A stretch of DNA of 64,000 nt from CAZZHG01 sp964653655 (GTDB lineage: Bacteria > Bdellovibrionota > FAC87 > UBA2466). The notes beneath the pieces are model-generated. The model saw only the letters and a program-made list of their open reading frames with translations. It was not told the DNA's origin and ran no database searches. Shown here piece by piece: positions 8,876 through 16,173 of the stretch. The stretch spans positions 1-64,000 of the forward strand of contig CAZZHG010000009.1 in assembly GCA_964653655.1 (NCBI GenBank), given 5' to 3'. Numbering within the stretch: the first letter of the stretch is position 1; the number at the start of each line of letters is the position of its first letter. A program made the position numbers and the translations under genes.

Positions 8876-9328
8876 TTAGTCCGCGACGCAACGGCGAAGT
8901 TTGAGCAGAACGCCGAGCGCTTCTCCCAGCTCGTCGGGGCACAAGGGGGCGAGAAGCGTGTCATGGAGGCCCGCCGCGAAGGCGCGCTTGAGTAGGGGGC
9001 CGTCCGCCGTGGAATCGGAAGTGCGGATGAGAACGATCGGCGCCGAGGTCAAACCGCTGATGTGCTCAATCGCGTCGATGGGATCCACCCACCCAAGGTC
9101 CGACTCCATCAGAATCAAGTCCGGCTGTTTCGTGAGCAGAGCGTGGCGCAGGCCCATGGAGGAGCGGATGTCTTCGATTTCGAGGAAGCCGTAAATACTG
9201 AGGAGATCGAGGGAGGCGCCGTCGCGGCTTAGATACAAGATCGGGTGAGCATCGACGTTTTCGCTGCGGCGAAAGCGATACTGAACCAAATCAATCACGT
9301 CGGCCAATGGTGGTCGGCGGTTCCCCAA
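8876..9328 (-). CDS. degenerate response-regulator receiver domain protein
   Basis: A 150-residue protein that is a single CheY-like receiver with a short N-terminal extension. The phospho-acceptor strand reads PDLILMESDLGWVDPID, so Glu occupies the place of the conserved Asp. The conserved Lys region reads LLAPLCPDEL, with Ala instead of Lys. It is therefore a pseudo-receiver, possibly a constitutive mimic of the phosphorylated state (inference). The start is uncertain: the longest frame begins with TTG at 9328 after a ggggg tract; a GTG 10 codons in is an alternative. Flanked by MshEN and Crp-type genes. Confidence 0.72.
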   Translation of the reverse strand: MGNRRPPLADVIDLVQYRFRRSENVDAHPILYLSRDGASLDLLSIYGFLEIEDIRSSMGLRHALLTKQPDLILMESDLGWVDPIDAIEHISGLTSAPIVLIRTSDSTADGPLLKRAFAAGLHDTLLAPLCPDELGEALGVLLKLRRCVAD

Positions 9329-9405
9329 GAATCATTCCCCCCGAAATCCATTCTAGTAAGAGGCCGGGGGTCTGCAAGATCGAATTTGGTTGGAAAATAA
9401 GAAAG

Positions 9406-10161
9406 TTATGCCGCGGCGCGTTCTTTGAGGACCGGGATGTACTCGATCATCGCCTGCTCGTCCGAGATGAGATACCCGTCGGGCAGCTTCTTGATGATGT
9501 CCTTCTTTACCAAGTGGTTTAGGCACTTGGCGGCCACGGTTTCTTCCACGTTGCATCCGATAGCGACATCGGCGGGGGTGGTGGTGACCCGAGTGCCGTT
9601 CTTCTCTTTGGCTCCGAAGTACCGGTAGAGGTACAGCATGAACTCCACGACCCGCTCGGTGGGGTCGGGTAGCTGAAGGACGGAAACGAGGACATTGGCT
9701 TTATCGAGCCGGCGGATGACCAGGGCCAGGAGCTTGGACGTGAAATCGGGCCAGCTCTTTTGAAGCGCCTTCAGGTCGTCGCCGCCGAACTCGAGAACCG
9801 CCGCTTCGGTCATCGCTATGGCGGAAAAAGCGCGGCGGTGAGGGCCTTCGCCGAGCATCGCTTTCTCGCCGACTACCTCTCCCGCGCCGAGCACGCCGAC
9901 GAGTCTCTCCGAAGAGTGAATCCGGTGAGACAGCTGAAAGCGCCCTTCGAGGATTACGAAAAGGGTGTTGCCCTTTTCGTTCTGCTTGAAAAGGTAGTCA
10001 CCCGCGGAAAGCTCCACGAGGAATCTCTTAAGCAGCGTGTCATCGATTTGGTCGCGGCTGAACATTCTCAGTTTGCTTATCGGCACTTGAGCGCGAGCCC
10101 TGAACTCTTTTAGTCGTGTGGCATTAGTGCGGGTTTTGTGAAGGGCCCTCAACTTTTCCAC
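9406..10161 (-). CDS. Crp/Fnr-type transcription regulator with cyclic-nucleotide-binding domain
   Basis: A 251-residue protein with a cNMP-binding beta-roll (about residues 45-150). The segments LSAGDYLFKQNEKGNTLFVILEGRFQL and LGAGEVVGEKAML are diagnostic. A winged HTH follows (about 170-235, TTPADVAIGCNVEETVAAKCLNHLVKKDIIKKLPDGYLI). The FGE-RAT phosphate-binding cassette of true cAMP receptors reads VVGEKAMLGEGPHRRAFSA, so the ligand is uncertain. A basic N-terminal extension of about 35 residues is unusual. GTG start. Divergent from the OmpR-type regulator with a 63-bp shared upstream region. Confidence 0.85.
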   Translation of the reverse strand: MEKLRALHKTRTNATRLKEFRARAQVPISKLRMFSRDQIDDTLLKRFLVELSAGDYLFKQNEKGNTLFVILEGRFQLSHRIHSSERLVGVLGAGEVVGEKAMLGEGPHRRAFSAIAMTEAAVLEFGGDDLKALQKSWPDFTSKLLALVIRRLDKANVLVSVLQLPDPTERVVEFMLYLYRYFGAKEKNGTRVTTTPADVAIGCNVEETVAAKCLNHLVKKDIIKKLPDGYLISDEQAMIEYIPVLKERAAA

Positions 10162-10224
10162 GGCAATGCCGATAGAAGTGCATAGGGATTGTGGTCACCC
10201 CCGGAACTTTTTTAAAGAGAGCTT

Positions 10225-10950
10225 ATGGATAAGATTCTAGTGATCGAAGACGACAAGGATTATCAGTTTCTAATCCAAACCGCGTTGACCGGCGAGTACG
10301 AGGTACTCTGCGCGGACACGGGCCGCGCCGGAGTAGCGCTGGCCAAGGATGCGAAACCCACCTTAATCCTCCTCGATATCTCCTTGGGAGAGATGGACGG
10401 ATTCGAGGTATGCCACATGCTGAAGGGACAGAAAGAGACGGCCACCACGCCGGTCATCTTCCTCTCCTCGCGCAACGACTCCCACAGCAAGGTGATGGGA
10501 TTCGACCTCGGCGCTGACGATTATCTGCAAAAGCCGTTCGAGCCGGAGGAGCTGAAAGCGCGCATCAAGGTGCGTATCCGCCAGAGCGCCGCCCGCCGCG
10601 AGAACCTCTCGACGTTCGAGATGCAGGGACTCAAAATCGATTTCCTCGGCCACCGCGTCTTCATCGAAGACAAGGAAGTGCCGTTCTCCGCTCTCGAGTT
10701 CAAATTGCTTTCCTACTTCGTTCGCAATCCCGATCGCGTGCTTTCGCGGGAACGGATTCTGAACAATGTGTGGGGTGTCGACACGTTCGTCACCGACCGT
10801 GTCGTCGATTCCCACATCCGCAGCATCCGCAAGAAGCTCGGCGCGTACAAAGATCACATCGAGTCGATCTACGGGGAGGGCTATCGGTTCAATCCGATGC
10901 CGCTCAACGCTCAGCGTCCCGCCGAAAAGACCAGCAACGAAGCCGCGTAA
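10225..10950 (+). CDS. OmpR/PhoB-family response regulator
   Basis: A 241-residue two-component response regulator. The receiver spans about residues 2-115, with acidic pocket ED at 8-9, phospho-acceptor Asp in LILLDISLGEMDG, Thr/Ser in VIFLSS and Lys in YLQKPFEPEEL. The C-terminal winged helix spans about 130-228 (ALEFKLLSYFVRNPDRVLSRERILNNVWG and RVVDSHIRSIRKKLG). All catalytic positions are intact, unlike the pseudo-receiver two genes upstream. No partner histidine kinase is adjacent. An aaagagag SD precedes the ATG. Confidence 0.93.
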   Translation: MDKILVIEDDKDYQFLIQTALTGEYEVLCADTGRAGVALAKDAKPTLILLDISLGEMDGFEVCHMLKGQKETATTPVIFLSSRNDSHSKVMGFDLGADDYLQKPFEPEELKARIKVRIRQSAARRENLSTFEMQGLKIDFLGHRVFIEDKEVPFSALEFKLLSYFVRNPDRVLSRERILNNVWGVDTFVTDRVVDSHIRSIRKKLGAYKDHIESIYGEGYRFNPMPLNAQRPAEKTSNEAA

Positions 10951-10983
10951 AAGCGCCCAGTTTTCGCGTGCTATAATTCCGGC

Positions 10984-11652
10984 ATGCGAAAACGCCCGGC
11001 CGCGCTGTTTATTTGCGCTCTTCTATTCTGCTATTTCCCGATCGAGCTCACCCACAAATGGCTCCAGGGCGGAAAAGTGCACGCCTTCGAAGCCGTCATC
11101 TGCCTCGTGCTCCCTTTGGTCCTGATGTTCGGGCTCATCCGCGTGACCCGGGTCGGCTGGTACACGCTCGTCACGATGGTCGCGCTTTGGGGCGTGCACG
11201 ATCTCTATCAGTACTATCAGCGGCACACGTCGAATCTTTCGCCGCTCCTCGCACACCTCGCGATTTACATCGTCTCGCTCGCTTACTTCATCAATCCGCG
11301 CGTGCGCACTCTCTATTTCGATCCGAAGATGCGGTGGTGGCGGGCGAAGCCCCGTTACGAAACTCATATGCCGAGCCTCGTTCACTTGACGCAGGACTGG
11401 CACTATCCCGTGCTTCGCAACATTTCCGAAGGCGGCTGTTTCGTCGAGACGGCCCATCTTCTCGACGTGAACTCCAAATGCAGCGTCGCCATTCCGCTTC
11501 CGGTGCCTCTCAACGTCTCCGTGATACAGGCGGAAGGGGAGGTTCGCTGGGTTTCCACCAATCCGCTCCGCCACGGTATGGGGATTCAATTCAACAACCC
11601 GAGCCCCGCCATCGCCAAAGCCCTTCGGGGTTTTGTCGCCCACCAGCTTTAG
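10984..11652 (+). CDS. membrane protein with C-terminal PilZ domain
   Basis: A 222-residue protein with four predicted N-terminal membrane helices (about residues 7-23, 35-53, 58-75 and 88-105) and a cytoplasmic PilZ domain (about 130-220). The PilZ signature is seen in VLRNISEGGCFVET and WVSTNPLRHGMGIQF. The RxxxR arm of classical cyclic di-GMP binders is not evident, so binding is uncertain. An extended -10 element (TGcTATAAT) ends 6 nt before the ATG with no SD, so the transcript is probably leaderless. It may act with the neighbouring MshEN and response-regulator genes (inference). Confidence 0.85.
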   Translation: MRKRPAALFICALLFCYFPIELTHKWLQGGKVHAFEAVICLVLPLVLMFGLIRVTRVGWYTLVTMVALWGVHDLYQYYQRHTSNLSPLLAHLAIYIVSLAYFINPRVRTLYFDPKMRWWRAKPRYETHMPSLVHLTQDWHYPVLRNISEGGCFVETAHLLDVNSKCSVAIPLPVPLNVSVIQAEGEVRWVSTNPLRHGMGIQFNNPSPAIAKALRGFVAHQL

Positions 11653-11654
11653 TC

Positions 11655-11957
11655 CGCGTCTACATGTGCGCTGACGCTTGTTCTTGTGCTTCGGCGTGTT
11701 CGTGCGCGTAGACGTGAACGTGCACCTATACGCAAGTTGGGGTGGCAAGAAAGCGATCGCTGGAAAGGGTAGTGCCGCTAGGTTCGGGCGTGGGTGGGGT
11801 TCGTAGGCATACGAAACCCATCCGCGACTAACTCTAATTTGTGGCGGTACCCGCGCGAAGCTTCTAGGGAATGGTTCTCCGTATAAGTTCACGTTCACGT
11901 CTATGGATAGGCTAAAGCCGACGTCTACCTCAACGTGAGCGTCTAACCATAAGTGGA
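11655..11957. repeat. hexamer-patterned, imperfectly palindromic non-coding tract
   Basis: The 379 bp between the PilZ gene and kamD hold no credible ORF. Two tracts (about 11655-11732 and 11880-11957) show a 6-base rhythm built on words such as GTCTAC, GTGAAC, GTGCAC and GTTCAC. The inner ends, 11706-11732 and 11880-11906, are inverted repeats of each other with 23 of 27 matches. At the centre of symmetry sits a smaller hairpin (arms 11796-11805 and 11810-11819, one mismatch, GGCA loop). The element could be a structured leader of the kam operon, a non-coding RNA or a dispersed repeat. No cobalamin-riboswitch box was recognised in it. Confidence 0.6.
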
Positions 11958-12031
11958 AGCCAAACGTCTTCGTAAACCTGGCCCCCAAGGGGTTGAAAAC
12001 CGAGCGAAGTTCCCGGATACTGCCCCGCAGA

Positions 12032-13618
12032 ATGTCGTTTTCAAATGAGCTCCCGCTACCGGCGAAGCAAATCGCCCGGTGTCGGCAAATTGCGTCCTCC
12101 ATCGGCGATACGGTGGTGAAGCTCGTCCAGGCCAATTCGACGGTCGGGATCGAGCGCGCGGCCTTGCGCCTTCTCGGTTTCGACGGCGCCCTCGCTCACG
12201 AAGGGCTTCTCTTTCCGGCCAGCAACTTCATCGTCGACCAGCTGAAACGCGCCGACCGGCTTCACGAGGGAGCCATCTACGCCATTGCGAACGCGCTCGT
12301 CGCCAGCGGGGAAACCGTCGAAGGGCTCCAAAAGAGAGTCCTCGAGGATAAGTTCGACGTTGGCGCGGTCGGTTCCCAGGACGCGAAGAAAGTGAAGAAG
12401 AAGCTCGATCTTCTCACCCGCGGCGCCTTCGAGAACCTGAAGCGCTATCGGACCGGCCGCCAGAAACTGCGGATGAAGCAGGGTGATCCAAAAAAATCGG
12501 GACGTCCCCTGAAATACGTCATCGTCGCGACGGGAAACATTTTCGAGGACGTGACTCAGGCGAAGAGCGCGGCGCTGGACGGAGCGGACATCATCGCCGT
12601 CATCCGCAGCACCGCCCAGTCGCTGCTCGATTACGTGCCCCAGGGCACGACGACCGAAGGATTCGGGGGCACCTACGCGACCCAAGCCAACTTCCGCGTG
12701 ATGCGCCAGGCGCTCGACGAACTGGGCGCCCAGATGGGCAAGTACATCCGGCTCACCAACTACTGTTCGGGTCTCTGCATGTCGGAGATCGCCGCGCTCG
12801 CTTCCCTGGAAGGCCTCGACTGCCTTCTGAACGACGCCATGTACGGAATTCTCTTCCGCGACATCAACATGAAGCGGACTCTCGTCGATCAGCACTTTTC
12901 CCGCGTCATCTGCGGTTTCTCCGACATTTGGATCATGACGGGCGAAGACAACTACATGAAGACCACCGACGCCGTGGAAAGCGGCGACCAGGTGCTCGCC
13001 TCCGAGTTCATCAACGAGCGCTGCGCGCTGAACGCCGGCATGAAGCTCGACCAGATGTCCATCGGCCATGCGATGGAGATGAATCCGGATTACGAGAACG
13101 TGATCCTCATGGAAATCGCGCGCGCCCAGATGACCCGCCAGATTTTTCCGAAGAGCCCCCTCAAGTACATGTGCAACACCAAGTTCAAGACGGGCGACAT
13201 CTTCACGGGCCACGCGCTCGATACCATCTTCAATTTCATCGGCTCCTTCACCGACCAGGGAACGATTCTCCTTGGCATGCCGACGGAAGCGATTCACACC
13301 CCGTGGCTTCACGATCGCACCGTCGCCATCCGCAGCGCGAATTACGTCCTTAACGGCACGCGCTCGATGACGGGCGAGTTCGGGTACCGCTCGGACGGGT
13401 TCATCTCCAAGTTCGCGAAAAAAGTGCTCGGCGACTGCGTGGACCTACTCGAAAAAATCGACGACCAGGGGTTCCTGGACGCCATCGAGAAGAGGACGTT
13501 CGCGGGAGTGAGCCGCACGGAAAAGGGCGGCAAAGGTTTTGACGGCGTCTTCGCGATCGAAAAAGGGCGCTACCAGAATCCGTTCTATAAACTGATGGGG
13601 AGCAAGATTTCGGTATAA
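12032..13618 (+). CDS. kamD: lysine 5,6-aminomutase alpha subunit
   Basis: A 528-residue catalytic subunit of D-lysine (beta-lysine) 5,6-aminomutase, a PLP- and adenosylcobalamin-dependent enzyme moving the 6-amino group to C5 in lysine catabolism. The N-terminus (STVGIERAALRLLGFDG) and core blocks such as EGFGGTYATQANFRVMR, LTNYCSGLCMSEIA, NDAMYGILFRDINMKRT and NTKFKTGDIF match the KamD family along its whole length. The ATG at 12032 is chosen over the TTG at 11993 because homology begins within ten residues and length then fits the family. KamE follows after 2 nt. Confidence 0.93.
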   Translation: MSFSNELPLPAKQIARCRQIASSIGDTVVKLVQANSTVGIERAALRLLGFDGALAHEGLLFPASNFIVDQLKRADRLHEGAIYAIANALVASGETVEGLQKRVLEDKFDVGAVGSQDAKKVKKKLDLLTRGAFENLKRYRTGRQKLRMKQGDPKKSGRPLKYVIVATGNIFEDVTQAKSAALDGADIIAVIRSTAQSLLDYVPQGTTTEGFGGTYATQANFRVMRQALDELGAQMGKYIRLTNYCSGLCMSEIAALASLEGLDCLLNDAMYGILFRDINMKRTLVDQHFSRVICGFSDIWIMTGEDNYMKTTDAVESGDQVLASEFINERCALNAGMKLDQMSIGHAMEMNPDYENVILMEIARAQMTRQIFPKSPLKYMCNTKFKTGDIFTGHALDTIFNFIGSFTDQGTILLGMPTEAIHTPWLHDRTVAIRSANYVLNGTRSMTGEFGYRSDGFISKFAKKVLGDCVDLLEKIDDQGFLDAIEKRTFAGVSRTEKGGKGFDGVFAIEKGRYQNPFYKLMGSKISV

Positions 13619-13620
13619 CC

Positions 13621-14379
13621 ATGGCGGAGATCGACCTCAAAAATCTGCTGCCGTACGGCGATACGACTCAGGACGGAGCCGTGCAGCTCTCCTTCACGCT
13701 TCCCGTGGAGCCGAGCCAGAAGGCCAAAGAGGCGGCGACCCAGCTCGTGAAGCTGTGGGGGTTCCACGACATCAAGGTCGCCCACATGTCGAAAGCCGGG
13801 GTAGGGTACTCGTTCTTCGTCTGCTTCGGCCGCATCGATAAAGGCATCGACATCACGAGCCTTCACGTGCCGGAAGTCAGCATCAGCACCCGCACCTACA
13901 AGGAAATCGACAAGCTGATCAAGGAAAAGGTCGGGCGCAAGATTGTCGTCGTCGGGGCCTGCACCGGGTACGACGCCCATACCGTCGGGCTCGACGCCAT
14001 CTTGAACATGAAGGGCTTCGACGGAGACATCGGCCTCGAGCGGTACCAGGGTTTCCGCTGTGTTAATATGGGAAGCCAGATACCGACCGATGAGCTCATC
14101 GATCGGGCGGTCAAGGAGAAGGCGGACGCGATTCTTCTCTCCAAGATCGTGACCCAGAAAGACATTCACATTCACGATATGCGGGAACTGATGACGAGGC
14201 TGAAAAAGCGGGGACTCGAGAACAAGTTCATCCTCGTCGTGGGCGGCCCGCGCGTGACCCACAAACTCGCCCTCGAGCTCGGCTTCGACGCCGGATTTTC
14301 CATCGGCACCAAACCCAGCGACGTCTCCAATTATCTTTTAGAAAAGATGATCGAGCGTAAGGACAAGGGCGAGTCATGA
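13621..14379 (+). CDS. kamE: lysine 5,6-aminomutase beta subunit (B12-binding)
   Basis: A 252-residue small subunit carrying the cobalamin-binding Rossmann domain. The base-off/His-on motif DxHxxG appears as GYDAHTVGLD (about residue 120), followed by the family blocks GLERYQGFRCVNMGSQIP, ADAILLSKIVTQKD and LVVGGPRVTHKLA. The N-terminal region (LLPYGDTTQDGAVQLSFTLP, then HMSKAGVGYSFFVCFG) is the dimerisation domain, and the PLP-linking Lys is expected between it and the B12 site. Two bases separate it from kamD, and its stop overlaps the ATG of the AAA+ gene (ATGA), so a kamD-kamE-AAA+ operon is clear. Confidence 0.94.
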   Translation: MAEIDLKNLLPYGDTTQDGAVQLSFTLPVEPSQKAKEAATQLVKLWGFHDIKVAHMSKAGVGYSFFVCFGRIDKGIDITSLHVPEVSISTRTYKEIDKLIKEKVGRKIVVVGACTGYDAHTVGLDAILNMKGFDGDIGLERYQGFRCVNMGSQIPTDELIDRAVKEKADAILLSKIVTQKDIHIHDMRELMTRLKKRGLENKFILVVGGPRVTHKLALELGFDAGFSIGTKPSDVSNYLLEKMIERKDKGES

Positions 14380-15212
14380 GCCCAAAAGAAAAAAGTCTCG
14401 TGGTCGGCCGCGGCACGGAGTCGGAACAGATCGCCTACGCTCTCGATCTCCAGAGAAACGTCCTCATCGAAGGTCCGGTCGGCGTCGGAAAGACTTTTCT
14501 CGTTCAAGAGATTTTGAAGTCCCGCAAGCAAGGCTACGAGCGTATCGACGGGGATTCCCGTTATACGGAACAGAAGCTCACCGGCTGGTTCGATCCGCCG
14601 CTCGTGCTCAAGAAGGGCTATTCGAAGGACACGTTTCTCGACGGGCCGCTAGTTACCGCCATGCGGGAAGGGAAGATTCTCTTCATCAACGAGCTGAACC
14701 GGATGCCGGAAGCCGTCCAGAATATTTTGCTGCCCGCGATGGACGAACGGCGCGTGACGCTTCCGAAAATCGGCGTCATCACGGCGAAAAAAGGTTTCTC
14801 CGTAGTCGCCACCCAGAATCCGCGGGAGTTCACGGCGACTCATTCGCTTTCGGAAGCGCTGCTCGATCGCTTCGAGATGATCCGTCTCGACTACCAAACG
14901 GAAGCCGAGGAGCGCGAGATTCTGGAAGAGCAGGCGGGAGACGTCGACAAAGCTTCTCTCGGCAGAGCGCTTTACCTGGTTCGCGCGACCCGAAGCCACC
15001 CGGCCATCAAGCGGGGGGCCAGCATCCGGGCGGCGCTCGCCGTGTGTCAGCTCGTTGGAGCGGGAGTGGAGTTCCGCGCGGCGGTTTTCATGGCGCTTCC
15101 GGGGCGCATCGAGATGGTCGCCTCCGATCAGGACGCGCGCCAGATCCTCGCCGAGATCCTCGATAAGGGCGCGCCTTCCTCCTCGGCTGAAAAAAAAACT
15201 CAAAAAGCCTGA
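14376..15212 (+). CDS. MoxR-family AAA+ ATPase
   Basis: A 278-residue AAA+ ATPase of the MoxR/CbbQ type. Walker A is EGPVGVGKTF (about residues 32-41), Walker B is ILFINELNRMPE (about 102-113), and sensor-1 lies in SVVATQNPREF. MoxR ATPases act with VWA-domain partners as remodelling chaperones for cofactor enzymes. Translational coupling to kamE (ATGA overlap) suggests it serves the aminomutase, perhaps releasing damaged cobalamin (inference). The gene ends in an A-rich stretch, GCTGAAAAAAAAACTC, and TGA; see the frameshift entry. The VWA gene follows without a normal start codon. Confidence 0.9.
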   Translation: MSPKEKSLVVGRGTESEQIAYALDLQRNVLIEGPVGVGKTFLVQEILKSRKQGYERIDGDSRYTEQKLTGWFDPPLVLKKGYSKDTFLDGPLVTAMREGKILFINELNRMPEAVQNILLPAMDERRVTLPKIGVITAKKGFSVVATQNPREFTATHSLSEALLDRFEMIRLDYQTEAEEREILEEQAGDVDKASLGRALYLVRATRSHPAIKRGASIRAALAVCQLVGAGVEFRAAVFMALPGRIEMVASDQDARQILAEILDKGAPSSSAEKKTQKA

Positions 15213-15222
15213 CCGATAGGCT
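15191..15222 (+). other. candidate -1 ribosomal frameshift site joining the AAA+ and VWA genes
   Basis: In the AAA+ reading frame the last codons are GAA AAA AAA ACT, giving the slippery heptamer A_AAA_AAA (15191-15197). Eight bases later a small stem-loop (AGCCT 15206-15210, AGGCT 15218-15222) spans the AAA+ stop codon. The -1 frame is exactly that of the VWA gene and is open from 15191 onward. A slip would give one AAA+-VWA polypeptide. The alternative is initiation at CTG 15209 (CTGA overlap) or at ATG 15323. There is no SD-like stimulator upstream, so this remains a hypothesis. Confidence 0.4.
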
Positions 15223-16087
15223 CTTTCCCTCCAAATTAGGCGCCGTTTTCCTTCCTCCGGAACTTTCGCAGGCTATCGACGAGGACGCGGGGGAATCCGC
15301 TCTGGGCGGCAAGACCGATCTGATGCGGGAGATGTATTTCCGCCGGGTTCAGGGGGCCGAGCGAAGCGAGGACGAGGATAAGCTTCTCGTGCGCCTCATT
15401 CTCGAGCACGCGCGCCAAATCGTCGCTCATCCGGCGAAACCGCTCGAGCGCAGGCTGGAAGAGTGGGCGCGGGCTCCTTTCGCGGAGCTCGCCCTCGACG
15501 AAACTCTCGAGGAAGATCCGATGCTGGTCGACGAGAAGAGCATATTCGTCGAAGAGCAGCGCGAAAAACGATTCACGTGCGCCGCCATGCTCGACGTCAG
15601 CTCCTCGATGTCGGGCGACAAGCACTTGCTCGCGAGCATCGCGGTCGCGGTGATGCTTCTCGAAGTTCCATCGGCTAGCAACGCGCTTTCCGTTTTCGCC
15701 TCCGACGCGAAAACCGTGAAGGGTTTGGAGACTAGAGAGCCGCCGGAAGCGACCGTGCTGAAGTTCTTGAGGGTGCGTCCGAAAGGCTTTACGAACATTC
15801 ACGCCGGGCTCGAGGAAGGGCTCGCCCAGTACCGCCGCGCCGGAGTCACTCGCCGAAAGGTCGGCCTTCTTGCGAGCGACGGCCGCTCGACCGAAGGTCC
15901 GGAGGCCGTGGACATCGCCAAGCTCTACGACTTTCTCGTCGTTTTGCACCTGCACGGACCAGGGAGTTTACTGGAAAGCAGCGAAGCCATTGCCCAAGCT
16001 GGCAACGGGATATGCCTGGAAGTCCGGGCCTTTGAAGAGCTTCCTCGCCGTCTTTACGATGCTCTGCGCCTCATAGCCCGCCGGTAA
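15209..16087 (+). CDS. von Willebrand factor A (VWA) domain protein, MoxR partner
   Basis: A protein of up to 292 residues ending in a VWA domain (about the last 170 residues) with an intact MIDAS motif, MLDVSSSMSGDKH, and a second acidic site in LLASDGRSTEG. The N-terminal part (PPELSQAIDEDAG, DEDKLLVRLILEHARQ) is helical. The first ATG in frame is at 15323, but the 38 codons before it read like coding sequence, so translation probably begins at CTG 15209, which overlaps the AAA+ stop, or arises by a -1 frameshift. With the AAA+ protein it forms a typical MoxR/VWA pair, here attached to a B12 enzyme. Confidence 0.8.
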   Translation: MTDRLFPSKLGAVFLPPELSQAIDEDAGESALGGKTDLMREMYFRRVQGAERSEDEDKLLVRLILEHARQIVAHPAKPLERRLEEWARAPFAELALDETLEEDPMLVDEKSIFVEEQREKRFTCAAMLDVSSSMSGDKHLLASIAVAVMLLEVPSASNALSVFASDAKTVKGLETREPPEATVLKFLRVRPKGFTNIHAGLEEGLAQYRRAGVTRRKVGLLASDGRSTEGPEAVDIAKLYDFLVVLHLHGPGSLLESSEAIAQAGNGICLEVRAFEELPRRLYDALRLIARR

Positions 16088-16098
16088 GCCTACTTGTG

Positions 16099-16127
16099 TT
16101 GACGTGCTGCGGCAATTTCGGCATAAA
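16099..16127 (+). promoter_or_regulatory. sigma70-type promoter for the four-repeat secreted protein
   Basis: TTGACG (16099-16104) and CATAAA (16122-16127) are separated by exactly 17 bp. It lies just after the VWA stop and about 47 bp before the ATG at 16174, which has an agaggt SD. The -35 matches consensus at five of six positions. Confidence 0.6.
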
Positions 16128-16173
16128 CCGCCCGGGCCGATTATTAACCCATTGGCTTAAAGAGGTATCTCTC

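Noticed and set aside
11653..12031. Cobalamin or lysine riboswitch before kamD
   Set aside because: No B12 box or lysine-riboswitch core words found; the structure there is the hexamer palindrome.
11023..12135. 370-codon open frame on the minus strand across the PilZ gene and hexamer tract
   Set aside because: Antisense shadow of the PilZ gene; the part over the tract only echoes the hexamer pattern (HVEVDV, NVNL) and has no family or start signal.
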